Source: Prorocentrum cordatum
Lineage: Eukaryota > Sar > Dinophyceae > Prorocentrales > Prorocentraceae
Direction of reading: 5' to 3'
DNA length: 64,000 nt
Assembly: GCA_963575745.1 (NCBI GenBank)
Contig: CAUYUJ010007413.1
Span: 10,001 to 74,000, forward strand
This document shows positions 11,780-22,224 of the stretch, piece by piece. Position 1 is the first letter of the stretch, and every line of letters begins with the position of its first letter. The notes beneath the pieces were generated by a model. That model worked only from the letters and a program-made list of their open reading frames with translations, did no database searches and was not told where the DNA came from. Made by a program: the position numbers and the translations under genes.

Positions 11780-12228
11780 CAAATGCTTTTTCCTCGAGCG
11801 CCTGGCCAGCTATGAGTTCGGCCCTGTCTTGCATGTTTGCTCCTGGGCTTGAAGGCTTTGGCGCACAGCGCATCAGATGGGCATCGCTGACGCTTGCAGG
11901 ACACGACAAAGACATTGTGCTCCGTCCAGGGTGCGGGGGATGCATGGGGGACGCATTCGCGGTACGATCGTTTGTTCACACTTTTGCACCAGCGGTTGAT
12001 AAATGGCAAGAGTCACAGCAGCAGTGGGGCCCCAAATGTGATGTACTGATTGTTCGAGATCCCTTCTCCCAGGAGCTGATTGACCTATCCCTCGCAAAAT
12101 ACGCTGATGACCTGACGAAGAAACTGGTGGGGGGGGAGGGCAACTTCGTTAGCAGAGCTGGTGGCCACGAGCGAGGCTTCGAATCGAGATCTCGACGAGG
12201 CGTTGGGGGAGAGGGGATACAAACATAA
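11752..12228 (+). pseudogene. reverse transcriptase palm (LINE B)
   Basis: The frame holds HDLANAFSS (first catalytic Asp), then GCGGCMGDAFAVRSF, the counterpart of the QGxxxGDPxSPxLF motif, then LAKYADDLTKKL with the catalytic YADD box (near 12100). A run of G at 12128-12136 directly follows YADD, and the reading has to change frame there to continue into the thumb. All three catalytic Asp positions are present. Confidence 0.82.
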
Positions 12229-13195
12229 TATCAGTAAGCAGGATACACTGGTTTCATTGCATGGGAGGGGAATTGGGAATGTATACCGTCTTCTACGTGA
12301 AGGTATTTTAAAGTTTCCTGGAACCCCTATGCCAGTGGTGAAGAGTTTGGGGGCCATGATGAATGCCACGGCCCGATACGGGCCTGAGCTTGAATCTCGA
12401 CTGGATGCGCTTCGGGCTGGGTGGTATAGTATGGGGGCCTTTTGGTCTCTTTCAGGGGTGCCGCACAGGCTCCTTCGGGCCACGTTCATCAACAAAATAT
12501 ATAACACTGCGTTATCTGGAATTGAGGCCTGGGTTCCTACGAAACGAGAAATCACTCGACTGTCCTCGGCCGTGGCGTCGCACGCACGCAGGGCTATGCG
12601 TGGACAGGCATGCGACCTTGACGCTGCTGGACATCCACGTAGTCTGTCTCACGCGCAGGTGTTCTCTTGGTGGCGATTGGCACCGACTGAGACGGAAGCG
12701 AGAGTTCGACGGCTGAGATGGCTGCAGGAATTTGTGCGACATCAGTATATACATCGTCAACGTCTCGCTGCTATCTTCGGGGCTGTATGTAGTCAACCGC
12801 AGTTTGATTCTCGGGGAGCTCTGCTGAAGGATGCGAACCCGTGGGCCTGGATGTTTTGGGAAGATCTGGAGGCTTCAACCAAGCTTGAAAATGGGGCGAT
12901 CTTATGGGATGAGTTGGATGGGCGTTTTAAGTATCTCTTTATGGACGAGTATTGCAGGGAAATGTTTCTAGCTATGGATATACGTGAACTCCGTGGGGCG
13001 GCCCTAACAGTAAGTATTCCTCCGATGGGCTTTGATGGGGCAAATATGTTTGAATGTGTCATGAGTTGTCCTATTATTGATAAAGATGGGTCCTATGTAT
13101 GTATGCTACCCAATGAGGAGGGGAAGCCATGTGGGTCGTTCCTATCTACGAGATCTGGGATACACACACATTATTGCGCATCATGGGTATCGTGA
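12161..13195 (+). pseudogene. reverse transcriptase thumb and connection (LINE B)
   Basis: Begins with a segment like NRDLDEALGERGYKHNISKQ, the usual hydrophobic region after YADD, with DTLVSLHG next. A Lys-anchored middle section (PVVKSLGAMM) follows and corresponds to the RT thumb. The stretch LRWLQEFVRHQ to DIRELRGAAL matches the 6048-6600 frame of LINE A. The frame ends at 13195 inside a Cys/His segment (CGSFLSTRSGIHTHYC) that may be a further finger. Confidence 0.72.
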
Positions 13196-14153
13196 GTTAG
13201 GACATGCCCTGGCGGTCAGCAACATATGCCCGGTGTGTGATACAGTATTTGGTGAGAGAGTATCATGCCAGAGACATCTTGCACAATCTATTGCACGTGG
13301 AAATTGTCGACCAGGACTGTCTCGAAATATTGCGTCGGTGGTGATCCCAGCTGACTTGTCGTGCCCTATGTGTGATTATGTCTGTACGGAGTTTTTGGGG
13401 CTCCAAGTGCATCTCTTGAGCCATCTCGATACCGTACCATCGGCTGTGCCACCAGTGAGGAGAGTGAGCCGACATGGATGTCGAACCGAGTTGGATGCTC
13501 AAGCGGGGCGCCGATGGAGAAAGTTCGCAGGCGCCAGACAAAAAAAGAAGGTGGTGGCAGAGGCCAAGTCGAGTGCTGGAGGCGGAAGCGTACTAGTGGC
13601 GCTGGTCAAAGTACTCACAAAGTTGGCGCTCGCAAACTCAAGCGACATCAAAGATCTATGCGGAGCGGTCTTCATCACTTACCTTGTGGCGGCGGACCAG
13701 ATCGCCGTGAAGGAGGGAGAGGCCGCTGGCGCGGCTTACCACGCGGAGGTCCAGAGGAGGAAGGAAGCCACAGAAGATGCAAGCGACCTCGGACCGCCCT
13801 TTTTACACGTATTTGTTGCAGTACTCAAAGCGATGGGTGGAGATCCAGCTTGTCCAGAGTCATCGAAGATAGTGTTCGAGAAGTGGTGGGCAGAAAAAGT
13901 GAGGGTGTTGCCGCTTCAGAGTCTTTCGGAGCTGATTCGTCACTGTCGCGTGAGGCCGACCCGCAAAGTCGAGGGCAAAGGCGACAAGATGAGGATCACA
14001 TTCTGTGTCGACAATCAGTTTCCAGACTTGGAGAAAGCGATGGTGGCATACTTCAATCATGTGGGAGGAGAGCGCAAAGTGGGAGCGGCGCCGAGAGGTG
14101 CGCTGGAGAGGGGGGCCAGCAAGCTGCTGGAACAGTCGACAAGTAGTGGGTGA
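13077..14153 (+). pseudogene. zinc fingers and C-terminal helical domain (LINE B)
   Basis: Two C2H2-like fingers can be read: CPVCDTVFGERVSCQRH (about 13228-13278) and CPMCDYVCTEFLGLQVHLLSH (about 13363-13425). A basic linker (RQKKK) leads into a ~150-residue predominantly helical domain, ending in a stop at 14151-14153. LINE A ends in a similar arrangement. The fingers probably bind nucleic acid; the terminal domain is unassigned. Confidence 0.68.
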
Positions 14154-14664
14154 TGTACGCAGGCGGCTCGCGCCCTTTGCTGGGAGTGATAGGTTTCGGA
14201 GCCTCGTCGAGAAGGGGGATGACAGAGTAGCGAGGGCTCTGAGTGAGGTGGTGAGTGCCGCTGCTGTCAGTCCCTCTTCCTTCCTCGTCCTCTTCTTCTC
14301 TGCCGTCCCAGGTCACTCTGACTCCAGATAATTTGTTGGCGGGGGTCCCAGGGGATGAATCGAAGCGATTTTTGCCCGTCCCGCGAAAAGCGCCCGCTAA
14401 ACGATCGAAACGAGCGAAGCCTCGATAGTGTCGTTTTTTTTTCTTCATGTTTTCGTTTTTTGTTCTAGAAGTATTGCGAATGAATGAATGGTGCCCTAGC
14501 TCCCCTCCAGCTGGCCTTCCCAGCTTGGGCGTGCTGTGGCCCGAGCGTTCCCCGCCTGCAGAGCCAGGTGAATAGCTGCAGTCAGTCTGCCACTCAGGTG
14601 TCTACGTGTTGAATTTTTTTGTAGTTGGATGAGGAGCCCAGACACCCTAGAGATTTTTATTTTA
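14154..14664. other. non-coding 3' flank of LINE B
   Basis: Nothing coding. A T-rich stretch (14432-14464, including TTTTTTTT) could be part of a LINE 3' UTR. The tetramer repeat GAATGAATGAATG-like lies near 14478. Confidence 0.5.
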
Positions 14665-14812
14665 TTCTCCTCCTCCTCCTCCTCCAACCACTCGCACCTG
14701 CTTGCTGCCTCCCCTCCTCCTCCCCCTTCTCCTCCTCCCCCCCCCCCCTCCCCCTGCTCCCATTCCCCCTCCTCCTCCTTCTCCTCCTCCTCCTCCTCCT
14801 CCTCCTCGGGTC
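14665..14812 (+). repeat. (CTC)n microsatellite, interrupted
   Basis: CTC/CCC triplets over roughly 145 bp in two blocks, separated by a unique segment near 14688-14706. Confidence 0.92.
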
Positions 14813-14829
14813 GCCTTCGGCCCCGGGGG

Positions 14830-16983
14830 AAACCGTGCAGGCAGCGCTGATGGCAGTGAGAGCAAAGCGGCTTTGCCGTTGGAGGCCACGCCCAGGCGGC
14901 TGGACATCAGCTGTCCGTATGCACTCAGTCCATCAATCCGGGGCGGCGTGCTGTTCCTGGGTCACCCTGGACTCTGGACTCGGCGGGGGCGTGTCCATCG
15001 TCACGCTCCTCGCCTACACATTCAATGCCGGTGTCCAGTTCGCCTTCTGACGCATGATCTGAAACTGCACGCTTGAGCCAGAAGTGAAATCGTCCGTGCT
15101 GGACACGTTGCTGAAGTTTCGCTTGAGTATCGCGCACAACGTTGGGTTCGCGGACCCCATGACACAGCAGTCTCGAGCACAGCAGGTGTGCAGCACCAGT
15201 GAGAAGGTGCACTACGATGCCGGGCAGATGAACACGCTCAAGGATGCAAAGACGTTCTTGAGCGGTGGGCCGCAGTTGATGTTTCTTGTCGAGGTTTTGT
15301 TTCTGTGCTTCATTGTGCAGAAGCTGGATCGCATCGAGCAGTTCGCCCTGGCCTTCATGTCTCTGATGAGGTCGTCGTGGACGAAGATTGTCTTGCCCTA
15401 CTCCTCTGATCATGACGTGCTGCATGACATGGCAGAACGTTGCAGAGTTCAGGATCTGTACCTGATGTCAGTGGTCACCCGCAACGAGAAGACCCGCAGC
15501 TGGGTGTCTACTTCGCTTGGGCGTTTGTCATCGTGCCCCGCTTGGTCATATGCATATTCCTTGCCATTACAGGTGTTCGCTTCATCGACGAGACCCACAA
15601 CGTCGATGATCTCATCCTGAACTGTCTGGCGATAGCGTTCGTCATCGACGTCGGCGAGCTGAACTACGAGTGCTTTGCACCCAGGCGGCTGAAGACGCTG
15701 ATGGATAACGTGGAGCCCATGCCGTGTAACGATGCTTTCGCCGATCATGAAGACGGTCTTGGTGACTGCGTCCGTCGCAGTCGCTTACTACTGCGTACTC
15801 GCCCGTTTCTTTTGGCGGCTTGAGCAGGTTGACCACATCCTCTGCTCCCAGAGCGGCAATCTGGATTTTGTCTGCGCCAGGAAACCCGCCAATAACATCA
15901 TGTATGTCGCCAAGTCCCAGGAGAAGGACGAATCTATTCCAGACGAGGTGGCCATGATGGGGGTGGAGAACATTGAAGTTCAGCCGAGCTTTGACTGGAG
16001 TCCTGGTATCTTGGACAAGCAGCAGCAGCTTGGTATTAGCGGCGGGGGTTCCCCCCTGCTACCGCGATCGGCATCTCAGGGGCGACTGTCAGCGACGCTC
16101 TGTGCCAGACTTATGCCGCCATCGCGGAGTTGGGCGATGTGCCATGGCAGCGGGCTGCTGGCAGTATCGCATGCAAGTTTGTGGGCCCGACCGAAATCTG
16201 CGACTCGCAGCTACCTTGTAGCCCTGCGAGCGCTCATGAACGACACCAGCATCGGCAGTCTCGCCGTCGCTTCGTGGCATTATTGTACCCGGCGCGAGGT
16301 GACGCAGCCGACGGCACTCTGCCCCGTGCATTTTGCCTGCCACGTGCCTCCGACGTACAACATCAGCGGCAAGAGGTCCCTCGCTGGCTACTTGCAGAAC
16401 CCGCAGGGCAACCTCCAACCCTGTCGGCATTTGGAAGACGCTCTTCCGTTCGTCGTCGTCGTCGCGCCCGCAGTCCTGCCAGGCGCAGTCGGATGCATTC
16501 AATGAAATACAACTCGCGAAGGGCCCCCGGCCCCTCGGCAGCGGCGCGGATGTCACCGCGGGGCGCGTGCAGCTCGAGCCAGAGGATATTGTCCTCGGTG
16601 TGCCCACCAGCACGAAGAGCTCGGCAGAGTGCTTGGTCAACGGGACTGCTGCTGCTGCTGATTGTAGCGAATTGCTTTCGGGGGCATTCTGGTGGCTCGT
16701 GTTCGCTGCAGGCCTCCTCGACCATCTCGCGGCTGACGTGCCGCTCCCTGACATTGCTGCCGACGCCGTGACGAGCTTAGGCAGCCTTGTTGACGCGGCC
16801 CCCGGCAAGAAACCCGAACTGGTCGAGCGCGTCTCGATCGGAAGCATGGCTCAGTGGCTCGTGGACGGCAATTGGAGTTTGATGGCCGCTGTCCCGCGCA
16901 AACTGTACAGGACCAGGTACGGCTACCTCACGTCCTTCGGGATCAGGTCGTTGTCGAACATGGATCTCTGCAGCGTGGCGTAG
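14830..16983 (+). pseudogene. multi-pass membrane protein gene, frameshifted
   Basis: Several overlapping frames read as one protein. Hydrophobic segments include VSIVTLLAYTFNAGVQF (near 14990), LMFLVEVLFLCFIV (near 15280), FAWAFVIVPRLVICIFLAI (15510-15570), LILNCLAIAFVIDVGEL (15613-15660) and VLVTASVAVAYYCVLARFF (15750-15810). A final hydrophobic stretch is FWWLVFAAGLLDHLA near 16690. The segment with an Asp-Asp-Leu-Ile-Leu-Asn core before a helix resembles a family I associate with dinoflagellate membrane proteins, function unknown. Frame changes are needed near 15505 and 15740 and again between 16020 and 16550, so the gene is broken or has short introns. A channel- or transporter-like role is only a guess. 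Confidence 0.5.
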
Positions 16984-17139
16984 TACCCTTCGATCCGATT
17001 CACGTGCCTGGTCTCTTTCGGGTGCCAGGCGGGCCAGATATATTCCGAGAACGATGGCGACTGCAGTGAGGTCAGCCTGGAGTACGCATTCCAGGTCAGC
17101 AGCAGGGTGGAAGACAGTGCCCTGCTGAGTGCGTGATCT

Positions 17140-18780
17140 TGCACCCAGCCATCTCTGGAGATGATGTCTACAGTGCGTTTGTTAACGGCGACAGCGAGAT
17201 CCTACGCGGACAGCTGCAGCAACGCTTGCTCCGTCTGGGCCGACAGCGCGTCGGAGTGTGGCGAATATTGCGGCGACGGCGACTTTGTTGTGATGGCCAT
17301 GTCCTGCTTGCGGTGGCGGAGTCTAGGTCGACGCACCTGACTACGTCGTATGGGGCTCCGAGGAAGTTTACTGTTCGCGCGCTGACTCTGGTCCGGAAGA
17401 TGCCGCGGGCAGCTGCGGCGACGCCTGCTGCGTCTGGGCCGACAGCGCGTGGCAGGGCACCGATGAGTGCGACGACAGCGACTTTTATTGCGATGGCGGA
17501 GTGCAGGTCGGCACAGGCGACGATTCCGCAGGGCATTGCGAGGGTGTCTGCGTTTCGCGCGCTGACTCAAGTCCCGAAGACGCCGCGGGCAGCGAAGGCG
17601 ACGCGTGCCCTGTCTGGGCCGAATGCACGCGGCAGTACACAGATGACTACGACGACAGCGACTTCACTGTGATGGACACGTGCTGCTACAGCGATGTCGA
17701 CGTCCAGGTCGGCAGGTGACGATTGCGCAGGGCATGTCGAGGATGTCTACGGGTCGCGCGCTGTCTCAGGTCCCAAAGATGCCGTAGACAGCTACAACGC
17801 CTGCTCCGTCTCGACCGAAAGCACGCGGCAGTGCAGTTGTGCGTGCGACGACAGAGACTCCACCCAGATGGACCTGTGCTGCTACTGCGATGGTGGAGTG
17901 CCATGACTTTGGCGACGACGGCGAACAGGAGTCTGGGGATTTCCACGATTCGCGCAGTGACTCCGGTCCCGAAAATGCCGCGAACAGCTGCGGCGACGAC
18001 TGCTCCGTCTGGGGCGAAGGCAAGTGGCATGTCATTGACAGATTACGACGACGGCGAATTCACTCTGGCGGAGAAGTGCTACTACTGCGGTGGTGGCAGA
18101 AACTAGTCTACCGCGCTGGCGTGCGACGTCGGCGATAGCTACGCCGCTGCGACGATCAAGTACGGTGAAGAGTATGGTGAGGACGCCTCGGTTTCTTGCG
18201 TTGACGTTGGTCCCGAAGATGCCGCGAACAGTTGCGGCGATGCCTGATCGGTCTGGTCCGAAAGCACGTGGCAGTGCACCGAAACATAAGATGACAGCCG
18301 CTCCACTTTTCTGGACATGTGCTGCTACTGCAGTGGCGGTGGGAGTCTTTCTACCGCGTTAGTGTGCGATGTCGACCGTCGTTGTATCGCTGGGGATGTT
18401 CAGGATTTTTCGGTTGACTCGTCCCGGCAATGCCGCGCCCAGCTGCAGCGACGCCTGCTCCGTCTGGGCCCAATGCACGCGGCAGTGCACCGAAGCGTAC
18501 GACGACAGAGGCTTTACTCGGATGGACCTGTGCTGCCACTGAGATGGCGGAGCGCAGGCCGGCGCAGGCGACGATGACTTTGGCGACGACGGCGCGGGGG
18601 ATTCTGAGGGGGTCCACGGTTCGCGCAGTAACTTCGGTCCCGAAGATGCCGCGGACAGCTACGGCGACGCGTGCTCCGTCTGGGCCGAAAGCATTTGGCA
18701 ATGCTTCACGGCATGCGACGACAGCGACTTCATTCTGATAGCGTGTGCTGCAACTGCGGTGGCGGCAGGAATCTCATCAC
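17140..18780 (+). pseudogene. array of ~200-bp repeats, each encoding a Cys-rich domain
   Basis: About eight copies start near 17210, 17409, 17588, 17787, 17983, 18228, 18440 and 18655 (spacing 179-245 bp). The translated unit is about 66 residues: an acidic Ser/Gly stretch, then GDACSVWAE-x-TRQC, then YDDSDFT-x-MD-x-CCYCDGG. The pattern Cys...Trp...Cys...Tyr-Asp-Asp-x-Asp-Phe...Cys-Cys-x-Cys-Gly-Gly recalls small secreted Cys-rich domains known from protists including dinoflagellates, diatoms and oomycetes. Frames differ between copies and stops intervene, so this is either a decayed repeat protein or a set of exons split by short introns. The third copy has Tyr in place of the second Cys. 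Confidence 0.6.
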
Positions 18781-18849
18781 CATGAGCAGCGTCGCAAGTT
18801 TGACGCTTGGCCTGCGAAGTCAGCAGATGACCGACGGCCGAGCGGCGAC

Positions 18850-19400
18850 AGTGTCGATGTCTGGCGCGACTGCGTGCCGAGTCCAGCAAATGCGGAGTGC
18901 CGCGGGTGACCCGCACGTTCGGCCGATTGCCTGTCAGGGCGCACGTGCCGCCTCTCCAGGCTTTGGCAGAGGTCCGGGGGCGCGCCAGGCGCCCTCTTGA
19001 CGTCGGCCCTGGTCAGCGAATCATTGGCCGGCAATCCAAACCGTAGCGCCAGCGCCCGACCGATTTCAAACCAGACTGCTTCGTGTCTTTTGTGACGTCC
19101 GCGGGGCTTCCAGACAAACGGTAATCATGTTTACATGTCAGGTTTGCGCGGCAACCCGAGCGCATCGCGCATGCATGCGCGCGCGTGGACATGCATGCAG
19201 ACGTGCCGGGCCGAACGCGTGCGTCAGTCCACGAGTGGCCCGCGCGTTTGGTAGGATGCCCGCGCGGGGCGCGCCCGTCGCCTCTCCATTTCGACTGGAG
19301 ATCTGGCGGCGCACCAGGCCGCCTCCTAGCGTCGGCTTGGGCCATCGAGCCACTGACCGTCCACCCGGACCTGGGCGGTTGGGAATGCATCAGGTCCGAA
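18850..19400 (+). repeat. diverged direct duplication, spacing about 325 bp
   Basis: The segment around 18953-19030 (CCGCCTCTCCA ... GGCGCGCCAGGCGCCCTCTTGACGTC) recurs at 19279-19350 with about 75-80% identity by eye. The preceding 100 bases are also similar. I see no coding sense in either copy. Confidence 0.6.
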
Positions 19401-19424
19401 ATTTGTATTTGAAGCAACATGTGT

Positions 19425-19540
19425 CGTCATCACCGTCACCTGGGGCATCATCAGCATCATCAGCATAATCATTTTTGCCATCATCAGCATCGCCATCACC
19501 ACCATCATCATCGTCATCTTCATCATCGTCATCATTTGGA
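19425..19540 (+). repeat. (CAT)n microsatellite, imperfect
   Basis: CAT/CAC/CAG triplets over about 115 bp; the encoded poly-His and poly-Met frames are artefacts. Confidence 0.92.
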
Positions 19541-20619
19541 GAATCACAGCGCCTGCGCCCCATTCGGAGATTGTCCTCGCCTTTTGCGCACTCTGTGGCG
19601 TAAGCTATATATAGGAGGTCGTCAGTTTCGCTCGTTCGGTCTTTTTGGCTTTCATGGTCTGGATTGTGTCAGAATGAACCGTGGACTCACGGGGTCATTA
19701 GTTTTGGAGATCCCCCCCTTTTCTTTCGGCGGGGAATGAACTCCGCCCCTCGTCTTGCCCCTGCTCCTGCTCCTGCTCTTGCCCCTGCTTCTCCCCCTCC
19801 TCCTCCTCCTCGCTCAAGGGCGGCAATGCGGACGTCGAAATGAGAATTCGTTTCCCCAGCTGGGGGGTGTTCTAAAAACCTGTCTCGGTTATCTGGGAGC
19901 GTTCGAACGCCGCGTGCCGGTTGCCGACGAGCCCCGGCCGCCGACGTCGTGCGTTTATTTATTTGTCGGTGTTGATTTCTCTTTCTTTCCTTCTTTCTTT
20001 CACAGCGTGCTTCTTCGGAGGTCTGGACCTTGGGCCCTTTTCGGGGGGCCGCTTTCTTCTTTCGAATCGGTTTTTGACGGCCCCGGGGGGCCCGTCGAGC
20101 GCCCCTTGGAGGCCGACGGCTGTCAAGAGCCCCCCGTCGATTTTTTTTCGCGACGCGAGGTTGCCGGGGGGGGGGGGGGGCGGCCCTGGCCCAGGGTGGC
20201 CCCAGGGCTGTCAGGGAGGCTCTGGCAGCCCCAGCCAGCCCCGTCTGGAGGGCCGGAGGGGCCCCCGAGCCCGAAGCTTGAGAGCGGCTTTGATGCTGGT
20301 AGCACCCCTCTGGGCCCCCAGTGGCGCCGCTCGGCGCGACGTGCAAAAGTCGACCGCGTGGTCGGCGCGCAACTGGCAGACTGGGCAGACGTGGTAGACT
20401 GGGCAGCGCGTGGTTGGCAAGACTGGCCGCGACGTGGCCTCGAGGAGGCGCGTGGCAGACGTCCTGCGGCATGGGCGTCTTCGACTATCTGCTCGGGATC
20501 CTGCGTGTTTCGGGCGCCATCAAGTCATGGCGCGCCCGCTGGCCCTTTTGTTGGAGCTGCGTTGGAGGAAAAAGAGCCCCGATATACGCTTTCCCTACGC
20601 TTCCGCGTAACTTCCGACA
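19541..20619 (+). other. no gene; may contain the 5' LTR of the copia element
   Basis: The interval ends in CTTCCGACA, i.e. with the CA dinucleotide that normally closes an LTR, directly before a primer-binding-like site at 20620. A TATATATA sequence at 19602-19609 could be an LTR promoter. I could not find a full matching copy after the element, so the LTR is a hypothesis. Low-complexity CTGCTC, T-rich and G-run tracts occupy 19755-20185. Confidence 0.4.
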
Positions 20620-20631
20620 TGGTAGCGGAGC
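20620..20631 (+). promoter_or_regulatory. candidate tRNA primer-binding site
   Basis: TGGTAGCGGAGC differs at two of twelve positions from TGGTATCAGAGC, the initiator-Met tRNA complement used by many copia elements. It follows a CA dinucleotide that would end the 5' LTR, and lies 61 bp before the gag start codon. Position and sequence support each other. Confidence 0.55.
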
Positions 20632-20692
20632 GTTGCTCTGTGGTGAACTACGCAGATCAGATCTACGGGGAGACTGAGGACGTGCGCTGCCC

Positions 20693-22224
20693 ATGGCAGC
20701 GGCGCCCAGAGAGCTTCTGGTGGACTGCAGAGGCGACATCAAGCTGCCAGAGTTCAGTGGCAGAGATGAAGACTGGCCCAGCTGGTCCATCGAAGCGCAC
20801 GCGTTCTTCGCGCTGATGGGCTGGGGTGACCTCGTCGATAATGTAGAGGCCCATCCAGCGCTCGCGGCGGGCAGTGTCAGCATGGGCGAGCGCGCGGCAG
20901 CGACGAGCAAGCTGCTGCATGCCATGCTGACCACCAAGGCCCAGCGCAAGGCGCTGGCGATGGTCGCACTCGCTGGCAGGCGCGAGGGTTTGGTTGCCTG
21001 GCGAGCGATCAAGAATGAGTACGAGCCTGGGGTGGGCAACAGGTTCGCAGCCATGCTCAGCGGCCTGCCCAACCCCAGGTGGGACGATCAGATGCCGTTC
21101 GCCGACCAGCTCGTTGACTGGGACAACGACGTGGCGAGGTACGTCATGCCGGCGGGGAAGGACTTCGGCGATGAGTTTCGCATCTCCACGCTGCTCGTCC
21201 ATAGCCCCGAGCCGTGCAAGACCGTGCTGCGCAGCGCTCCGACGGCCGCCAAGGTCTCGCACATGGCGCTGAGGACCCACCTGAGAGAGTGGATGGCGTC
21301 TGGACAGGTCTTCGCAGCTAGCGGCACAGTGGGCCAAGGAGTGGCGCCGATGGAGATCGGTGCGATCCCGGGCCATGCCCTGCCGCAACAGCCTTGGCCA
21401 ACGCGCAAGGGTGACAGGTCGGGCGGCGGCGGGGGTAACAAGACGGGCAGCAAAGGCGACAGGGGCGGCACAGGCAGCAAGAAAAGTGTCACGAATGACA
21501 AGCTCAAGGGCTGCGCGCCCGCCAAGTTCGAGGGAACCTGTAACTGGCGCCAGAAGCAGGGGCGCGAGGATAAGGACTGCTGGCACAAGGCGGCCGGCAA
21601 GCCTCGAGTGCCGACGGCAGCGCCCCCGAAGGCGGCCGCACCCCAGCAGGCCCCTGCGGGCGCTGATGGCCAGAGGACCGTGAGCGCGGTGGCCGCGGGC
21701 TTCGGCGGCGACGGGGTCGGCTGGGTCTTTGGGGTCAGGAGCTCGGTCGGAGGCTGCCGCGGGGAGGGGCGCGGAGGGCTCATCCTCGCAGACAGTGGCA
21801 GCGACGGGCACCTCTGCGGCCAAGCGTTCGGAACGCAGTATCCGACAGTTCAGGGGGGCCCCACGGCGCCCAAGCTCACCGCGGTGAGCGGCCAGAGGCT
21901 TGATACCGAGGGGCTCCATGGGACCCCGATGGTCGTCGGTGGCGAGAAGGGTCGCAAGCCATGCTTGGGGAACCTCAGAGTGAGCAGCGACCTCGCCCTT
22001 CAGTGCGCGGTGCTCAGCCTCGGGAAGCTGGCGCGCAAGCAGTTCAGGTTTGTCCTTGAGGAGAGTGGCCCGCGCGCCGTGAACCTCGGGGCGGGCGAGC
22101 GGGCGGACGTGAAGCTAGTTGGCAACGCGTTCTATCTCGCTGCGCATATCCACGACGCGATGGGCGAAGCCAAGCTCGCAGCCTGCCCCGCCAGGGTCGC
22201 CTCTGCAGGCGCCACTGGGGCTCC
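20693..22224 (+). pseudogene. copia Gag and aspartic protease
   Basis: The start ATG at 20693 opens a 581-codon frame (to 22438), of which the part to about 22220 is meaningful. Residues 15-230 read as a copia-type Gag: LPEFSGRDEDWPSW at the start, then helices and a terminal segment with PMEIGAIPG. A Gly/Lys-rich linker is followed by a degenerate zinc knuckle (FEGTCNWRQKQGREDKDCWHK, with some spacing positions lost). Near residue 365, LILADSGSDGHLC carries the DSG triad expected of a retroviral-type aspartic protease. Gag packages element RNA and the protease matures the polyprotein. The frame leaves the protein near 22200, where the reading shifts to the integrase frame. Confidence 0.75.

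Larger units (their letters stand above)
9641..14153 (+). mobile_element. LINE-type retrotransposon B, nearly full-length coding region
   Basis: Endonuclease, reverse transcriptase with a YADD box, RT thumb, zinc fingers and a C-terminal helical domain follow each other over 4.5 kb on the + strand. Only three frame changes (near 11760, 12170 and 13100) separate them from one continuous polyprotein of about 1,500 residues. This element is less decayed than LINE A and less GC-rich, suggesting a younger insertion. The upstream (CTC)n run and the downstream T-rich stretch near 14430-14460 may mark its ends; I saw no target-site duplication. Confidence 0.82.

Noticed and set aside
19602-19609. TATATATA as a definite promoter
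   Set aside because: Dinoflagellate promoters are not typically TATA-driven. It is kept only as an LTR hint, without claim.
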